Source of the DNA: Cliona cf. orientalis
Lineage: Eukaryota; Porifera; Demospongiae; Clionaida; Clionaidae
NCBI GenBank assembly: GCA_963930775.1
Contig: OZ005697.1
Coordinates: 5,416,292 to 5,480,291 of the forward strand
Direction: 5' to 3'
DNA length: 64,000 nucleotides
Part shown: positions 40,932 to 51,213 of the stretch, piece by piece
Position numbering within the stretch: the stretch's first letter is position 1
How the letters are laid out: the number at the start of each line of letters is the position of its first letter
Notes under the pieces: model-generated
The model's input: the letters and a program-made list of their open reading frames with translations, nothing else
The model's database searches: none
What the model was told of the DNA's origin: nothing
Made by a program: the position numbers and the translations under genes

Positions 40932-42235
40932 GAGAGCACTGGCCCAATTCCAAACCCAGAAGGATGAGGAGATCTAGCAGCTGCGTGACGTGAGCAAGAG
41001 CGTAGTGCCAGCTTGGAGCGGGAGCTCAAAAGCGCTGCACTGGAGGTTGAACTCGACAGGCACAAAGCTCTGGACGCACTCCGAGCAGAGCACCAGAGAG
41101 CCATTGAGAGCTCATCCTCAAATTTCCGTTCCTCGAGGAAAAGCTGAAGACCCCCGAGTCGAAATCTGCAGCATATGTGCCGGCGCTGCCGCCTGACGGT
41201 TCGGGTGAATGGTCGACGGAATCCAGCGGTGCTAGTGGGACTCCGCCTTCTGATCCTACTCCGCCCACAGACCCTGCCACGCCTACGGACGCGTTGCGAG
41301 GAGCTACGGACCCAGCTACTACCAGCGCTGGTGATGGTGCGGCTACAGTGACAGATGCTACTAGCAGCGATACACTTATGAAATCAATGACTGAACTTAT
41401 CAAGGCACAGGTGCAAGCTATGACCAAGGCTGCTTCTGTTCAGAGCCTTCCACCATTGGAAAGGTATACTGGTGAAGGAAGTCAAGCCGAAGATGATGGC
41501 ATTGACAGATGGTTAGAACGGTTCGATGAGAGAGCCCACTTAGCCGAGTGGTCAGATGAAGTCAAGCTGTATCAGTTGAAGGTGCACCTCGACAAAACTG
41601 CCTCACATATGTTTAGGATGTTCTCCGCCGATGAGAAATCTGGTTACAAGAAAGCCGCAGACGCTCTCCGCAAAAGATTCCGTCCTGTAGACATAGAGGA
41701 ACTGCGAGGGCTGGAATTTAATCGCAAGGTCCAGGAGAACGAGTCTGTGGAGCAACTTGGATTGAACTACAGCGTCTAGGCAGGAAAGCCCGTCCCTCCA
41801 CTGATGGCAAGGACTTCGATTGCTTGCTCAAGGGTCGCTTCTTCCAGGCCCTACTGAGAGGAAGCTTGGCGCCCCCAAGACATCTGAGACTTTTCAAGAA
41901 CTTTACGATCGGGTGAGAACACTAGAGCAACATGAGAAACAGTATAATGCTGCTTCAGTAACGGTCCATGGTGAGAAGAAGAGCGAGAAACCTACACAAC
42001 CGAAACAGACCAGATTCGCCAAGCCCCCACATAGCAAGGAGCAACCTGGTTCGAATCCGAATGCAAGCAGAAAGATGACTCAGAACCTCGAGCAGAATGA
42101 AGCCCTTCAGCCTCTGGAGGATACAGTCTGCGAGCTTACTGTCACAGGTGTGGTCACAAAGGTCACCTTGCTCGTAATTGCCGAAATCCTCGACTGAAGC
42201 ATGAGGCCCCAGGTCGTAGTGACAATTTAAAAGCA

Positions 42236-43429
42236 GCAGCCGTCAAGACAATCGAAGCAGAGAGTGAGTTCACGGAGGCCCAGCTAGAAGAAATTTTAGC
42301 CCGGTGCAGGCTTCGTAACGAACGTGAACATCTTGGAGATGTGTATGCGAACACTTGCACAGTCACAACTGAGTCTCAGGAGAGTAACCCAGTCGTGGGA
42401 CCCACGCTATTCCTCGATCTAGAGATCGAAGGGGTTCCAGTGGAGGCAGTTGTGGACTGTGGATCTCCAGCAACCATTATCTCCAGGAGGATGCTACACG
42501 AGATTGCGAGGAACCTCCGCTGCACAAGAAAGCCACTTCCAGAAATGAGTAAGCCCTCAATTAAAGTTTATGGTAAAGATGGGAAGAGAGGTGGGCATGA
42601 GCTTGTGTGTACTGACCAGCTTGAGGTTAATATCCAAGCTGATGAGAAGAGAGCCTGTGTACCTGTGATTGTACAACCGGATAGTGAGCAGGGATGCTTA
42701 TTGGGTACTAATGCTACTTCCTTGCTAGGACACCAGTTTTTGAGAGCAAATAACAAGCCTTTACGCACGGGTACTGAACCAAAAGAGAGTGTCACTCGTG
42801 TTCGCTTGGTGAGAACCATATCTGTCCCGAGCCACGCTAGTAAGATTATCAAAGCCGAGATTGAAAGTATTAATAGAAAGGGTGAGCATTGCATCTTCAA
42901 GCCAGACTCGAATGTGGTGGCGTCGAGTGGCCTGACTATTCCTGAAACGGTGTTGAGAATTGGCGAGAAGGGAAGAGTGTATATTCCATTGCAAAACTTG
43001 CAGGACACTAGAGTTAAGCTTTGTAGAGGAGCTGAACTTGGCGTTATTGAGCCTTTTGTAGCCATGTCTCCTAGTGACCATGCAACTCGCATGAGTGAGG
43101 AGAGTCAGCTAGTTGAGAGCAGTTGTGCTAAAGTCATGGTTGATGAGAAGTTTGATGATGAGCGTATCCAAAAATTGTTGGGAGCCCTTAAGCTGAATCA
43201 GGGTGATCTCACGAACAAGCAGTTTAACAGCCTCAAAACAGTTATGTTAGGAGCATCGGATGTTTTTGCACTTGATAACTCTGAGCTTGGTTGCACCAAT
43301 CTAGTCAAACACACCATAGATGCTGGTGATATTTGGCCAATAAAACAACAGCCTTACCGCACTCCAATGATTTATCATGAGCAGATGGCAGAAATGATAG
43401 AGAATATGCAAGCACAGGGGATAGTATAG
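42236..43429 (+). pseudogene. Ty3/gypsy protease region
   Basis: A 362-codon frame starts near 42341. It has a retropepsin-like active site (AVVDCGSPATIIS; DCG in place of the usual D-S/T-G), a long linker, and reaches the start of reverse transcriptase (PIKQQPYRTPM...EMIENMQAQGIV), where a TAG stops it at 43429. The protease would cut the Gag-Pol precursor. DCG rather than DSG/DTG may mean loss of function. Confidence 0.75.
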
Positions 43430-44724
43430 CCGTCCTCAAGCCCCTGGGCAAGCCCAGTAGTCCTCGTGCCGAAGAAGGATGGTACAGCTAGATTCTGTAT
43501 CGATTAAAGGTGCTTGAATGTGGTTTCGAGGAAGGATTGAAGATATTTTGTCCACTTTAGGAGAAGCCTGATATTTCACGACTCTAGATTTAGCCACTGG
43601 ATTTTGGCAGATTGAGCTTGACGAGTCTTCTAGACCTAAGTCAGCTTTCACCACGCACAAAGGACTCTACGAGTTCGTTCGCATGCCTTTCGGATTATGC
43701 AACGCTCCTGCCACATTTCAAAGGTTAATGCAGGTGGTGTTAGCAAGGCTAGAATGGAGCAGTTGTTTTGTGTACATCGATGATATTTTGGTGGCATCGA
43801 AAACTTTCGATGAGCATTTGGTTCATCTCAAAGAAGTTTTTAGCCGACTCAGGAAAGCAGGATTGCGCCTGAAGCCCAAAAAGTGTTCTTTCTTGTGATC
43901 AGGTTGTTTATTTAGGCCATGTCATATCCAAGGAAGGCATAGCTCCAGACCCAACCAAAGTTCAAAAGGTTCGAGACTTCCCAGTGCCTACCAATGTCAG
44001 CAAGCTTCGACAGTTTTTAGGACTAGCGTCTTATTACAGGAGATTTGTCCCAGCCTTTGCTAAGATAGCAGCACCTTTGCACTCGCTGATTAAGAAGAAC
44101 TCGCCTTTTTGCTGGACGAGCACATGTGACAATGCCTTCTGTAAGCTAAAGGAATTACTGCGTGATGCTCCCGTGTTAGCCTATCCATGTTTTGGCCTGA
44201 GCGAGGAGTTTGTGATTGAGACTGACGCTAGTACAGTTGGCTTAGGAGCAGTGCTTGCACAGAAGCAACCCGATGGTACTGTGCATCCTATTGCCTATAC
44301 GTCACGCTCTCTACAGCCTGCAGAACGGAACTATGGGATATCTGAGTTAGAAACCTTGGGACTGATATGGGCAGTCAAACACTTCCGTCCGTACATACTC
44401 GGTTGCCCTTGTACTGTGTACACAGACCATGCAGCCTGTCTATCTCTCCTAAGTTCTCGCAATCCATCCACCAAACTTGTGAGATGGGCACTGACTATAC
44501 AGGAGATGAACTTCACTATCAAACATCGATCTGGAAAGAAAAATGCCAATGCTGATGCGTTGTCGAGGAATCCGACAATCGAAGAAACCACGGTGTTATC
44601 AGTCACTACTGAGCACTCAGACGATTCGTGTGATGACACTTCACCAGAAACGCAACGACAGTTTGACGACATCAAACGAGAACAACAAGTGATCCTGATC
44701 TCTTACCTCCCATTGAGTACCTAG
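43430..44724 (+). pseudogene. Ty3/gypsy reverse transcriptase and RNase H, broken
   Basis: After the stop come PSSSPWASPVVLVPKKDG, a TAA, a small deletion, then LDLATGFWQ, MPFGLCNAPATFQR and the catalytic FVYIDDILV. A frameshift near 43897 leads to QFLGLASYYRRFVPAFAK, then RNase H with FVIETDASTVGLGAVLAQ, ISELETLGLIWAVKHFRPY and TVYTDHAACLSLL, ending in NADALSRNP. All domains for DNA synthesis are present in order, but at least three stops or shifts break the polyprotein. Confidence 0.85.
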
Positions 44725-46005
44725 AAACTGGTAATCTCCCTCCTGAGGAGCAGATTTCTAAGAAGATAGTGGCTGAGAGTCCGAAGTTCGACCTGATCAA
44801 CGGAGTTCTGTACTTTGAGTATCTGAGCTCCCCACCAATGGTGCATTGTTGTTCCAAAGCACCTGCAGCAGATGATGTTGGAGGAAGCACACTCAGGTCA
44901 ATTTGCCGGCCACTTTTCAGAGAAGGTCTACGACCGTCTTCGCCGCTACTATTGGTGGAAGGGAATTTGCTCCGATATTTGTCACCACTGCAGACCATGC
45001 CTCACTTGTGTGACTAGAAAGGGTGGACGGAAGCCTACACGACCCCCACTACAGTCGAGTCTCCGATAACGGACCCTCCGAGAAGAGGACAACCTCTCTA
45101 CAATGGACAAGCGTCATGTTACGGATTGGATTTAGCATGATTGTAGTACTTACGCAACCTCCGAGAAGCAGACGCTTCTCAATTCTGGACAGCGGACAAA
45201 GTCCAGCTCCCAACGTGTACTTTCCAATACAAATTCGCTTCTAAATAACCGAGAACAGGAAACCACGCCATCAAAAATGTGCCACACCCACACTATCAAG
45301 TGCGTGCGCTGAGCTACAGGCCACTATAAGGGGAATAAGCTCGAGTCCACCAGCTCCATCTTATCTAGGTAAGGCATGGGTCTATAGAGGTGATACACAC
45401 AATGCCATGGTACACGTATTTCCAGTCCATAACCAGCTCCTTAGCAAATGGTAGGAGATGGTGATGATGAGGACAATGACGTTGATCAACAAGAATCCCT
45501 TGCAACTTACAAAGAAGCTAGTGTTTGCTGTAGTATACTTTTAAATTTTGAGTAGCTATAAAGGACATGTCAGTTCAAATATTGTCTGTCAGTTCAAATA
45601 TTATTGACAAGATTCATGGTTAACCTAGCTAAAGCATGCCATCTGCAAGGCAAGCGACACTGCGTGACTAGTAACATGGTATGCAATCATGTCATGCAAT
45701 GACTTACTCACAACACATATATTGATTAATTTATTAGGTTTTGAACATTTAATTGTCATAGTTAGTACATTTTTACATTTCAATGAATCTCTGCCCTGTT
45801 AAAGGTTATTTACAGTCAAAATATGGCAAACCTCCGAGATAAGGACAACCTCCGAACAAAGGACAAAAGGCCCGTTCCTAAAGTGTCCTTTGTTCGGAGG
45901 CTCGACTGTACACCCTATCCCGGTAGGCGGGCCCTTTCATCGTCTTGGGGTAGACATACTCCAACTTCCGCTGACAAGGAACGGTAATCGATATGTTGCA
46001 AATAC
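44725..46005 (+). pseudogene. Ty3/gypsy integrase start, split by a Tc1-like element and truncated
   Basis: The HHCC zinc domain is read as EEAHSGQFAGHF, RRYYWWKGIC and CHHCRPCLTC (44872-45050). The frame is cut at 45050 by a TA-flanked element and resumes at 45909 with PIPVGGPFHRLGVDILQLP (first catalytic Asp). It ends at about 46005, where minus-strand transposon sequence starts. The rest of integrase and the 3' LTR are missing. Confidence 0.8.
45052..45908. mobile_element. Tc1/mariner-type MITE with TA duplication inside integrase
   Basis: CAGTCGAGTCTCCG and CGGAGGCTCGACTG are inverted ends; TA flanks at 45050-45051 and 45909-45910. Both ends carry repeats of GGACAACCTC and CTCCGA. Removing it and one TA rejoins the integrase frame without a shift. 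857 bp, no transposase. Confidence 0.85.
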
Positions 46006-46009
46006 TTCA

Positions 46010-46160
46010 CCCTCTGGCATCCTGCATTTACAATAAACATGAATCTTCTTCTTCCTGACTGGTGCCAAGGCATGCTTTTCAATGGAAGAAAATTGCTCCA
46101 TCTTTTTGTTTTCAAGGCATTTGATCAGGTGACTCCTCATTTTTGGTTGGTCATACCTAT
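46010..46160 (-). pseudogene. C-terminal exon of the Ulp1-bearing transposase
   Basis: After an acceptor (TTATTATAG) the frame reads YDQPKMRSHLIKCLENKKM...KKKIHVYCKCRMPEGE. The MRxHLxxCLE block and the CxCRxP start of a zinc/PHD-like tail are usual at the C terminus of Ulp1-type transposon proteins. The junction with the retrotransposon integrase is at about 46005. Confidence 0.6.
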
Positions 46161-46282
46161 AATAAAATTGTCATCAATGATTGCAGGTTAATAATAATAT
46201 TATTATGAGCATGAAAAACTTGAAAATTATCTTACCGATAGCTTGATGGATTATTCCCATGGCACATTTCATCATAGAGTCG

Positions 46283-47360
46283 GTATACTCTATAAGTAGG
46301 GATGGCCCGGATATGCCATATATGTAATACATTACAAATACCCAAATATTTCAAAATAGGTAATTCAGTGAAATTTCTAAGTATGAAAATCAGATTCTCC
46401 AGCAAATCGTGCATCTAGCAAGACCAAGATCATTCATTAAAACAACTGTACATGTCAGAACCAGATGTTTGAAAAATAGCCCATTTCTCATTCTTTCATT
46501 CTTTTTCATTATCAGGGCAAACTCAAGACTGTCTGGATCGCTCGCCTTAGTTCTCATATAAATCCACTCTACCGTGTTTATTCTAATAGAACGCAAGCAA
46601 AAAAAATAATTTCAAATCTGGTTTGCGCACAATTAGAATCAAAATAATTCCAGGAAGTGAATTTTCTTGCGTTAATTAGATGTTGCATTGTAATAGAACA
46701 ATTAGCATAGCTTTGAGCGACGACGAATAGTGGCTATCGATGGTATCTTACCTGTGCCCCTGGCCCCGATCATCACGAGGGTAGCCTGAGAAAGGCCTTC
46801 TGACAGCCGTGCCGCATAGTTAGCGATGCCACTAAATCGTGCTGATCGCAGCCTGAGGCCCTGGCTACTGGACTTAGTGCAGTTCCAACTAAGGTCAGTC
46901 CCGAGTGTAGTTTAGTACCCTCATGAACGACGAACGACACTTGCGATTTGGTTAACTATAGCTAGCAACGAGTCCGAGAGACAGAGCGAGATATATATAA
47001 CGGTTTATTACTAAGCAGGTGTGGTTTAACCGTGCAGCACGCGGTTTGAGCATGCGCAATAGCCTCACCTTAGCACTATTGCGCTAATTGGATTCATAGA
47101 AAATAATTACAGACAGTCGCTTCCGTTCTAATAGAATACAAACAATTCCTGGAATTGAATTTCTTGCAGTAATTGGATCATGCGTTCTATTAGCATAAAC
47201 ACAGTATTTTGTAGCGCGCAGGTCCATGGCACGTTTGTTTGGCGATATCTCGATGTAATGGTGGGTGTGTACGGCACATTAACTAATGGGTGTGTCTGAT
47301 ACGCCATTTTGTCATACAATGCGCATGCTCGGAATGTGTTGCCATGGTGAAATCATGTGA
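46283..47360. repeat. dispersed repeat family C, filled-site copy
   Basis: Matches 23164-23610 on both sides of a 633-bp insertion: left part to CACTCTA at 46571, right part from TATTTTGTAGCGCGCAG at 47205 to GCCATGGTGAAATCATGTGAC. It lies within the decayed transposon. Confidence 0.75.
46572..47204. mobile_element. Tc1/mariner-type element, TA TSD, empty site known
   Basis: CCGTGTTTATTCTAATAGAA and TTCTATTAGCATAAACACAG are inverted ends; TA flanks at 46570-46571 and 47205-47206. The same repeat at 23450 has a single TA and no insert. Both ends carry AATTCCAGGAA-like and TTGCGTTAATTAGAT-like repeats. Confidence 0.85.
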
Positions 47361-47620
47361 CTGGTCAGGGGCGTGGCGCGCGCAATGCAGCATGAACCGG
47401 ACTGCGAACCAGTCTCCACGAAGGTCACGTTTTCCATACACTTTCTTATTTGTACAGAAAGTACGTTGTTTACTTTGGTTGCCAGGCCATGATATACGTA
47501 TGCGCCTAGGGCTAGCGTATTGCGCGAGCGCCAAAACGTATGCGCATTCATGATAATATATTGTGCACACGTTGTATGAACGTGACTGTATACGGTTGCG
47601 CGCGTTTTTAAGATTAATAT

Positions 47621-47968
47621 TGAATCCCGTTATCTACTGAGAAACCCGCGTGCCATAGGCGCACGGCCCAGCCCCCGTAGGGGGCTGGGCTAAATTGCAT
47701 GGTATTATATGAACGGTTAAGGTTAAGTAGGGTTTGGGTTTAGGGTAGGTTTGACACACAAGGGTTAGTACTACTGTCTATAAAGTCGTGACAAAAGAGC
47801 AACTGGCAGCGGTGTTCACGTTAGTGTAGTGGCTAGGGCTCTGGTGTATGGATTCATGTACCCCAGTTCGATTCTCGCTCTATTCATTCATTTTCATTTT
47901 CCCTTATACATTGGAAATTTTCTAAGTAAAGGAGGCGCGCGCAGGTTTCTCAGTACATAACGGGATTC
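47621..47968. mobile_element. MITE with tRNA-like Pol III boxes and 8-bp TSD
   Basis: TGAATCCCGTTATCTACTGA and TCAGTACATAACGGGATTC are inverted ends. ATTAATAT is repeated at 47613-47620 and 47969-47976. Inside are a strong hairpin GCCCAGCCCCC/GGGGGCTGGGC, a telomere-like stretch GGGTTTGGGTTTAGGG, and tRNA-like A and B boxes. Confidence 0.8.
47822..47876 (+). promoter_or_regulatory. tRNA-like internal Pol III promoter (A and B boxes)
   Basis: TAGTGTAGTGGC (47822-47833) fits an A box and AGTTCGATTCT (47865-47875) a B box, spaced as in tRNA genes. The acceptor and T stems do not pair, so it is not a working tRNA; it looks like a tRNA-derived SINE head carried inside the MITE. Confidence 0.5.
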
Positions 47969-47979
47969 ATTAATATTAG

Positions 47980-49060
47980 CGCCACCGCCAAAAATGTCAG
48001 CAGGCCAAGCAGGGGTCAAGGGAGCCAAGTGCACCATATTACAAAAATCAGGATTTGATACCAAAAAATCTCTTACAAATAGAAACGATCAAGATTCAGC
48101 TATAACATATATTAAACTACTGGTTGTAATGTATCTACACTGGTGTTTTTGAAAGATTGGCTGCTTATCTTCACCATGTTCAAAATTCTGAAAATGCTCC
48201 AGACACAAAAATCTCCAAATGTGTTGTATGAAGTAGACCATCACTCACAAACTATTGTGAATTGGAGTATGGTGTTGGTTCTACTTGACTACTGGAGAGT
48301 GTTAGGACAGAATCTTAAGACCATCCATTTAATCCAGCCATCAGTGTTGGGTAGGCTCTGACTGGGGGCCTTGAATATAGTGGAAAGTTTCGGTTTTATG
48401 CACCTCACAGATCCCAACTAGGGCCAACCTGTATCTCTTGAAGAAAGTATGTTGTACATATTATGGTATTGAAGTCCTGTACCGAGTTTTAGGTCCGTCG
48501 CAGGCGTGCAAGTATAATATGTTCAAAAATTCTGAAATATGTTGAAATGAGGAACCCTGCAGATAGTGGCAGCAGCAGGAGAGCTGTTTTACACAACCTA
48601 CACCAGGAAAACTCTTGAAACGACTGCGTGTAGCTCATAATATAGTTGTTTCAACCAGTTCTTGGCTCAAAAGCCTTCGCACCGGCGTTGCTGACACGTA
48701 CCGTTGACTTGAGTTGACCACCTGTTCTGTCTGCCATGTTAAAATTCGCCCATACAAAATTCCCATAGTGTAAATTAACTTCCGGGTGCGTGATTCACTT
48801 CCACACGAATAAGAAATTTGACCCCTTTGTGCAGACTGTACAATGTAACTGGCCTGGCTCGATTGCTCAGCACTCAGACACTCGTGGCGCTCAGTCCTCG
48901 AGCGCGAGCTAGGCACCAGGCTCTCCTGCGCGAGCTAACTATAGCTTAGTTAAACGAGGCCAGTGCAAGCTGAACTAGGTATCAAGAGGCTCCTCAGCCG
49001 TCAGCATAACCGTGAGCCAGTTCACAACTTGAAGAGACACACCGCTACCTGGGCAGCCTT
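47980..49060. other. interval inside the transposon, no gene recognised
   Basis: No domain, inverted ends or splice context is recognised. Short frames of 70-93 codons (48143-48361, 48635-48916) are not supported. It may be further inserted DNA, as it separates the Ulp1 core from its C-terminal exon. Confidence 0.3.
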
Positions 49061-49072
49061 CTTTGTAAGATT

Positions 49073-49616
49073 TGTAAGGCATAAGCATTTGCTATACATC
49101 CCTACGCTTGCTTTTTGAGGGGTGCAAAAATAATGAAACTGAATCAAAACTAACTATCCTGAACTATCATGACAACCAGCGTAGTTGCCAAGTGTCCCGG
49201 TTTGGCCGGGACAGTCCCGGAATTTGGCACTATGTCCCGGTTGTGTCCCGGTTTACCTGATTTTGCAGCATTGTCCTGGAATCCAGCTCGATTACACAAA
49301 TGGATGTGTGGCACAAGCATAAACTCAGTATATTATCGAATTTCAGTCCGTATATCTTGATGTTTAGTGGGTGTGGCAGTACATAATCGCCCAAAAGTGG
49401 GCATGGTCTGTAAAATTTCTCGCGTGCTTTTGCGCGCATTAATTATGTTTTCTACTTTGTCCTGATCTCTCATCTTATAAACTTGGCAACTATGAACCAG
49501 AGAACAACCTGAATGTCTCCCACATGCCGCATTCGACAAATACATCAACATTAATAGGTGCATAATAATTGAGAAAAGCAAGCGAAGGGATGTATAGCAG
49601 ATGCTCATGCCTTACA
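49073..49616. mobile_element. inverted-repeat element, CTATACATCCCT termini
   Basis: TGTAAGGCATAAGCATTTGC-TATACATCCCTACGC on the left mirrors the right end. It interrupts the Ulp1 region just after the catalytic Cys codon. Related to 34943-35321, but it carries an extra nested element at 49181-49494. Confidence 0.65.
49181..49494. mobile_element. hAT-type MITE nested in the 49073-49616 element
   Basis: GTAGTTGCCAAGTGTCCCGG and CTTGGCAACTATG are inverted ends; ACCAG lies on both sides. The relative at 35120 has an uninterrupted GACAACTAGGGAACAACC. Same family as 18730-19012. Internal TGTCCCGG motifs repeat four times near the left end. Confidence 0.7.
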
Positions 49617-50102
49617 TACAGTCCACAGTCAGATGTTCCTGTCTGGTATTGTGTGCACTGTATGTGGACATTAATAGCTTTTTCACTTGGCACCATCAAA
49701 TTTGCTATCTGCATTTGTGTATCCTGTGAAATCGATTGCTTCCTGCTGTCATGAACCCTAACATATGATCCGTGAATTCCTTCTACTGCCAGCTAGCCAA
49801 TGATTACCATCTGTATGCAGGATCTGGTATGAATGGCCCATTCAAGCACTTAAAGCTCAAATTCTGGCCATGAACAGGATTCTGAAGGCCAGAAATTGAA
49901 GGAAATTGCTTCTTCAGGATATCATTGACAGTTGATATATGGGTATCTGTCAGCCACTCTCCTCTCTGTATTGCATCTAACTCGGGCTTCTTAGACTGTT
50001 TTAATTTCTCCCTGCTGGTTAGCTGCAATTCACTGCATCTCTTTTATGGCAACTAGAAGGTACTTGCAGGCTCCAGCACAGGTGGGCTTGCTTCTGCCAC
50101 TA
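49617..50102 (-). pseudogene. Ulp1-type cysteine protease domain of the transposon
   Basis: Minus-strand frames read GEWLTDTHISTVNDILKKQF and ISGLQNPV, then in other frames a catalytic-His context (HTDGNHW), an Asp context (YVRVHDSRKQ) and the Cys site QTGTSDCGLY. Order and spacing are those of C48 (Ulp1/SENP) peptidases, which cut SUMO-like proteins. At least two frameshifts and a stop break it. GTAAGG right after GLY may be a splice donor. Confidence 0.75.
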
Positions 50103-50164
50103 TAATAATGTAACAATCATCTACAACAATACGGTGAACAGACTATAGAACTGATATTATTTAC

Positions 50165-50995
50165 CTGACGATATTATCTCAAATAGTTTCCGTCCCTCAG
50201 TAGGAAATGTCTCCCTCAGTTTTCTGATCCACTGGATTAGCTCATCAACACTTTCACCGAGTAGTAGCAAATACTCATGGCCATACTTCTTCACAACATA
50301 TACACGTAAGTGGCAATTGCATCCGAGGTAGAACTTCAGCAGCTCATTTATCCGCAAATAACTGTAGATAGAAATCTCAGCCCTCTTGAATTCATTGAAT
50401 TCATCGTGCAGCATGTTATTCACGATAACGAAATCTACTGCGTCTTTTACTGGCTCCATGTTGCAGTGTGCTCTGTAATCTTGCCACAGAGCAACATCAA
50501 TATCCTTACTGAGGGCATAATCACCATCTTCTTCCAATAGATGCGAAAACTGTACCAGATAGTAGGACGTTTTATGAAGCTATTGTATAAAATTATCATT
50601 GAGCTGTGTAAGATAATTATACTTATGTCAAAATCTTTATCTTTACTGGTCATGTACTCCTCTGTTCCAGCTCCTGTTCTCCACAATCTCAGGAGATGAT
50701 CATTGAACAACTGATCTTCTAAAATAGAGAACTCTGTATAATTTTTATGATGCATTATTATTTAAGAGAAATGAACATGTAATAATGCAATCAGTTTCAT
50801 ACCATCAGAAACTTGAGCATGAACAAATTTTGAACTATTATTGGGTGGCTGACCCTCTGACGTTGACTGAATTGTATTGAGAGAAGTGATTGGATGACTA
50901 CTTTCACCTGCACTAGGCAGATCGGAAGAATTGGTGGATTCAGTGGCCTCTGACACTTTGGGACTCGCTCTTTGTATACCTTTTGCATGACAGTA
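50165..50995 (-). pseudogene. middle exons of the integrase-Ulp1 transposase, unrecognised
   Basis: Exons are about 50803-50995 (Ser/Thr-rich, KVSEATESTNSSDL), 50624-50718 (DQLFNDHLLRLWRTGAGTEE) and 50165-50569 (DVALWQDYRAHCN...LLLLGESVDELIQWIRKL). Borders are GT..AG. The phase between the second and third does not fit, so one indel is likely. No known domain is recognised; this joins integrase and protease. Confidence 0.5.
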
Positions 50996-51213
50996 CTGTG
51001 ATGATCATATAGCTAGCTATGCATGCACGGCTTAAATAGACTGTTTAAGAGCCCTGGAACTGATGCACAGAACACTTGTTTGTCCTATCAGTAATTAATT
51101 TTATTCTCATAATATGGTCCTTATGCCCCTTAAAATAATGATATTGTGATACTGCAGCAGTTCTATTCACATGCATGTCTGTGTGTGCGAATTAAACAGA
51201 ATTAGGCATATAC

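Larger units (their letters stand above)
38932..42049. repeat. 1559-bp near-identical tandem duplication
   Basis: Unit 1 is 38932-40490 and unit 2 is 40491-42049. Both start TCAAGCAGAG and end GAGCAACCTGG. The only difference I noticed is T/C in AGCAG(T/C)GATAC (about 39813 and 41371). Flanking sequence differs, so breakpoints are exact. Confidence 0.9.
38929..42235 (+). pseudogene. Ty3/gypsy gag region, tandemly duplicated and broken
   Basis: ATG at 38929 opens MSSRELRALNPTIS. A coiled-coil part follows (LERELKSAALEVELDRHKA) with several frame breaks. A 200-codon frame (39618-40220, again 41177-41779) holds a Pro/Thr/Ser linker and a capsid-like helical domain (YTGEGSQAEDDGIDRWLERF, LHLDKTA-type KVHLDKTASHMFRM). 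The zinc knuckle is read at about 42137-42182 (CHRCGHKGHLARNC). Gag packages the RNA. The whole block 38932-40490 is repeated as 40491-42049, and each copy carries a MITE. Confidence 0.8.

Noticed and set aside
47815..47885. Possible functional tRNA gene
   Set aside because: A and B boxes are present, but acceptor and T stems do not pair; treated as a tRNA-like promoter in a MITE.
34943..49616. Idea that the TATACATCCCT element duplicates flanking host DNA in inverted order
   Set aside because: Arms extend beyond the shared core at both 34943-35321 and 49073-49616, but the extra flanks of the two copies are themselves weakly similar (ATAA.GCAT.T), so longer, diverged inverted ends explain it.
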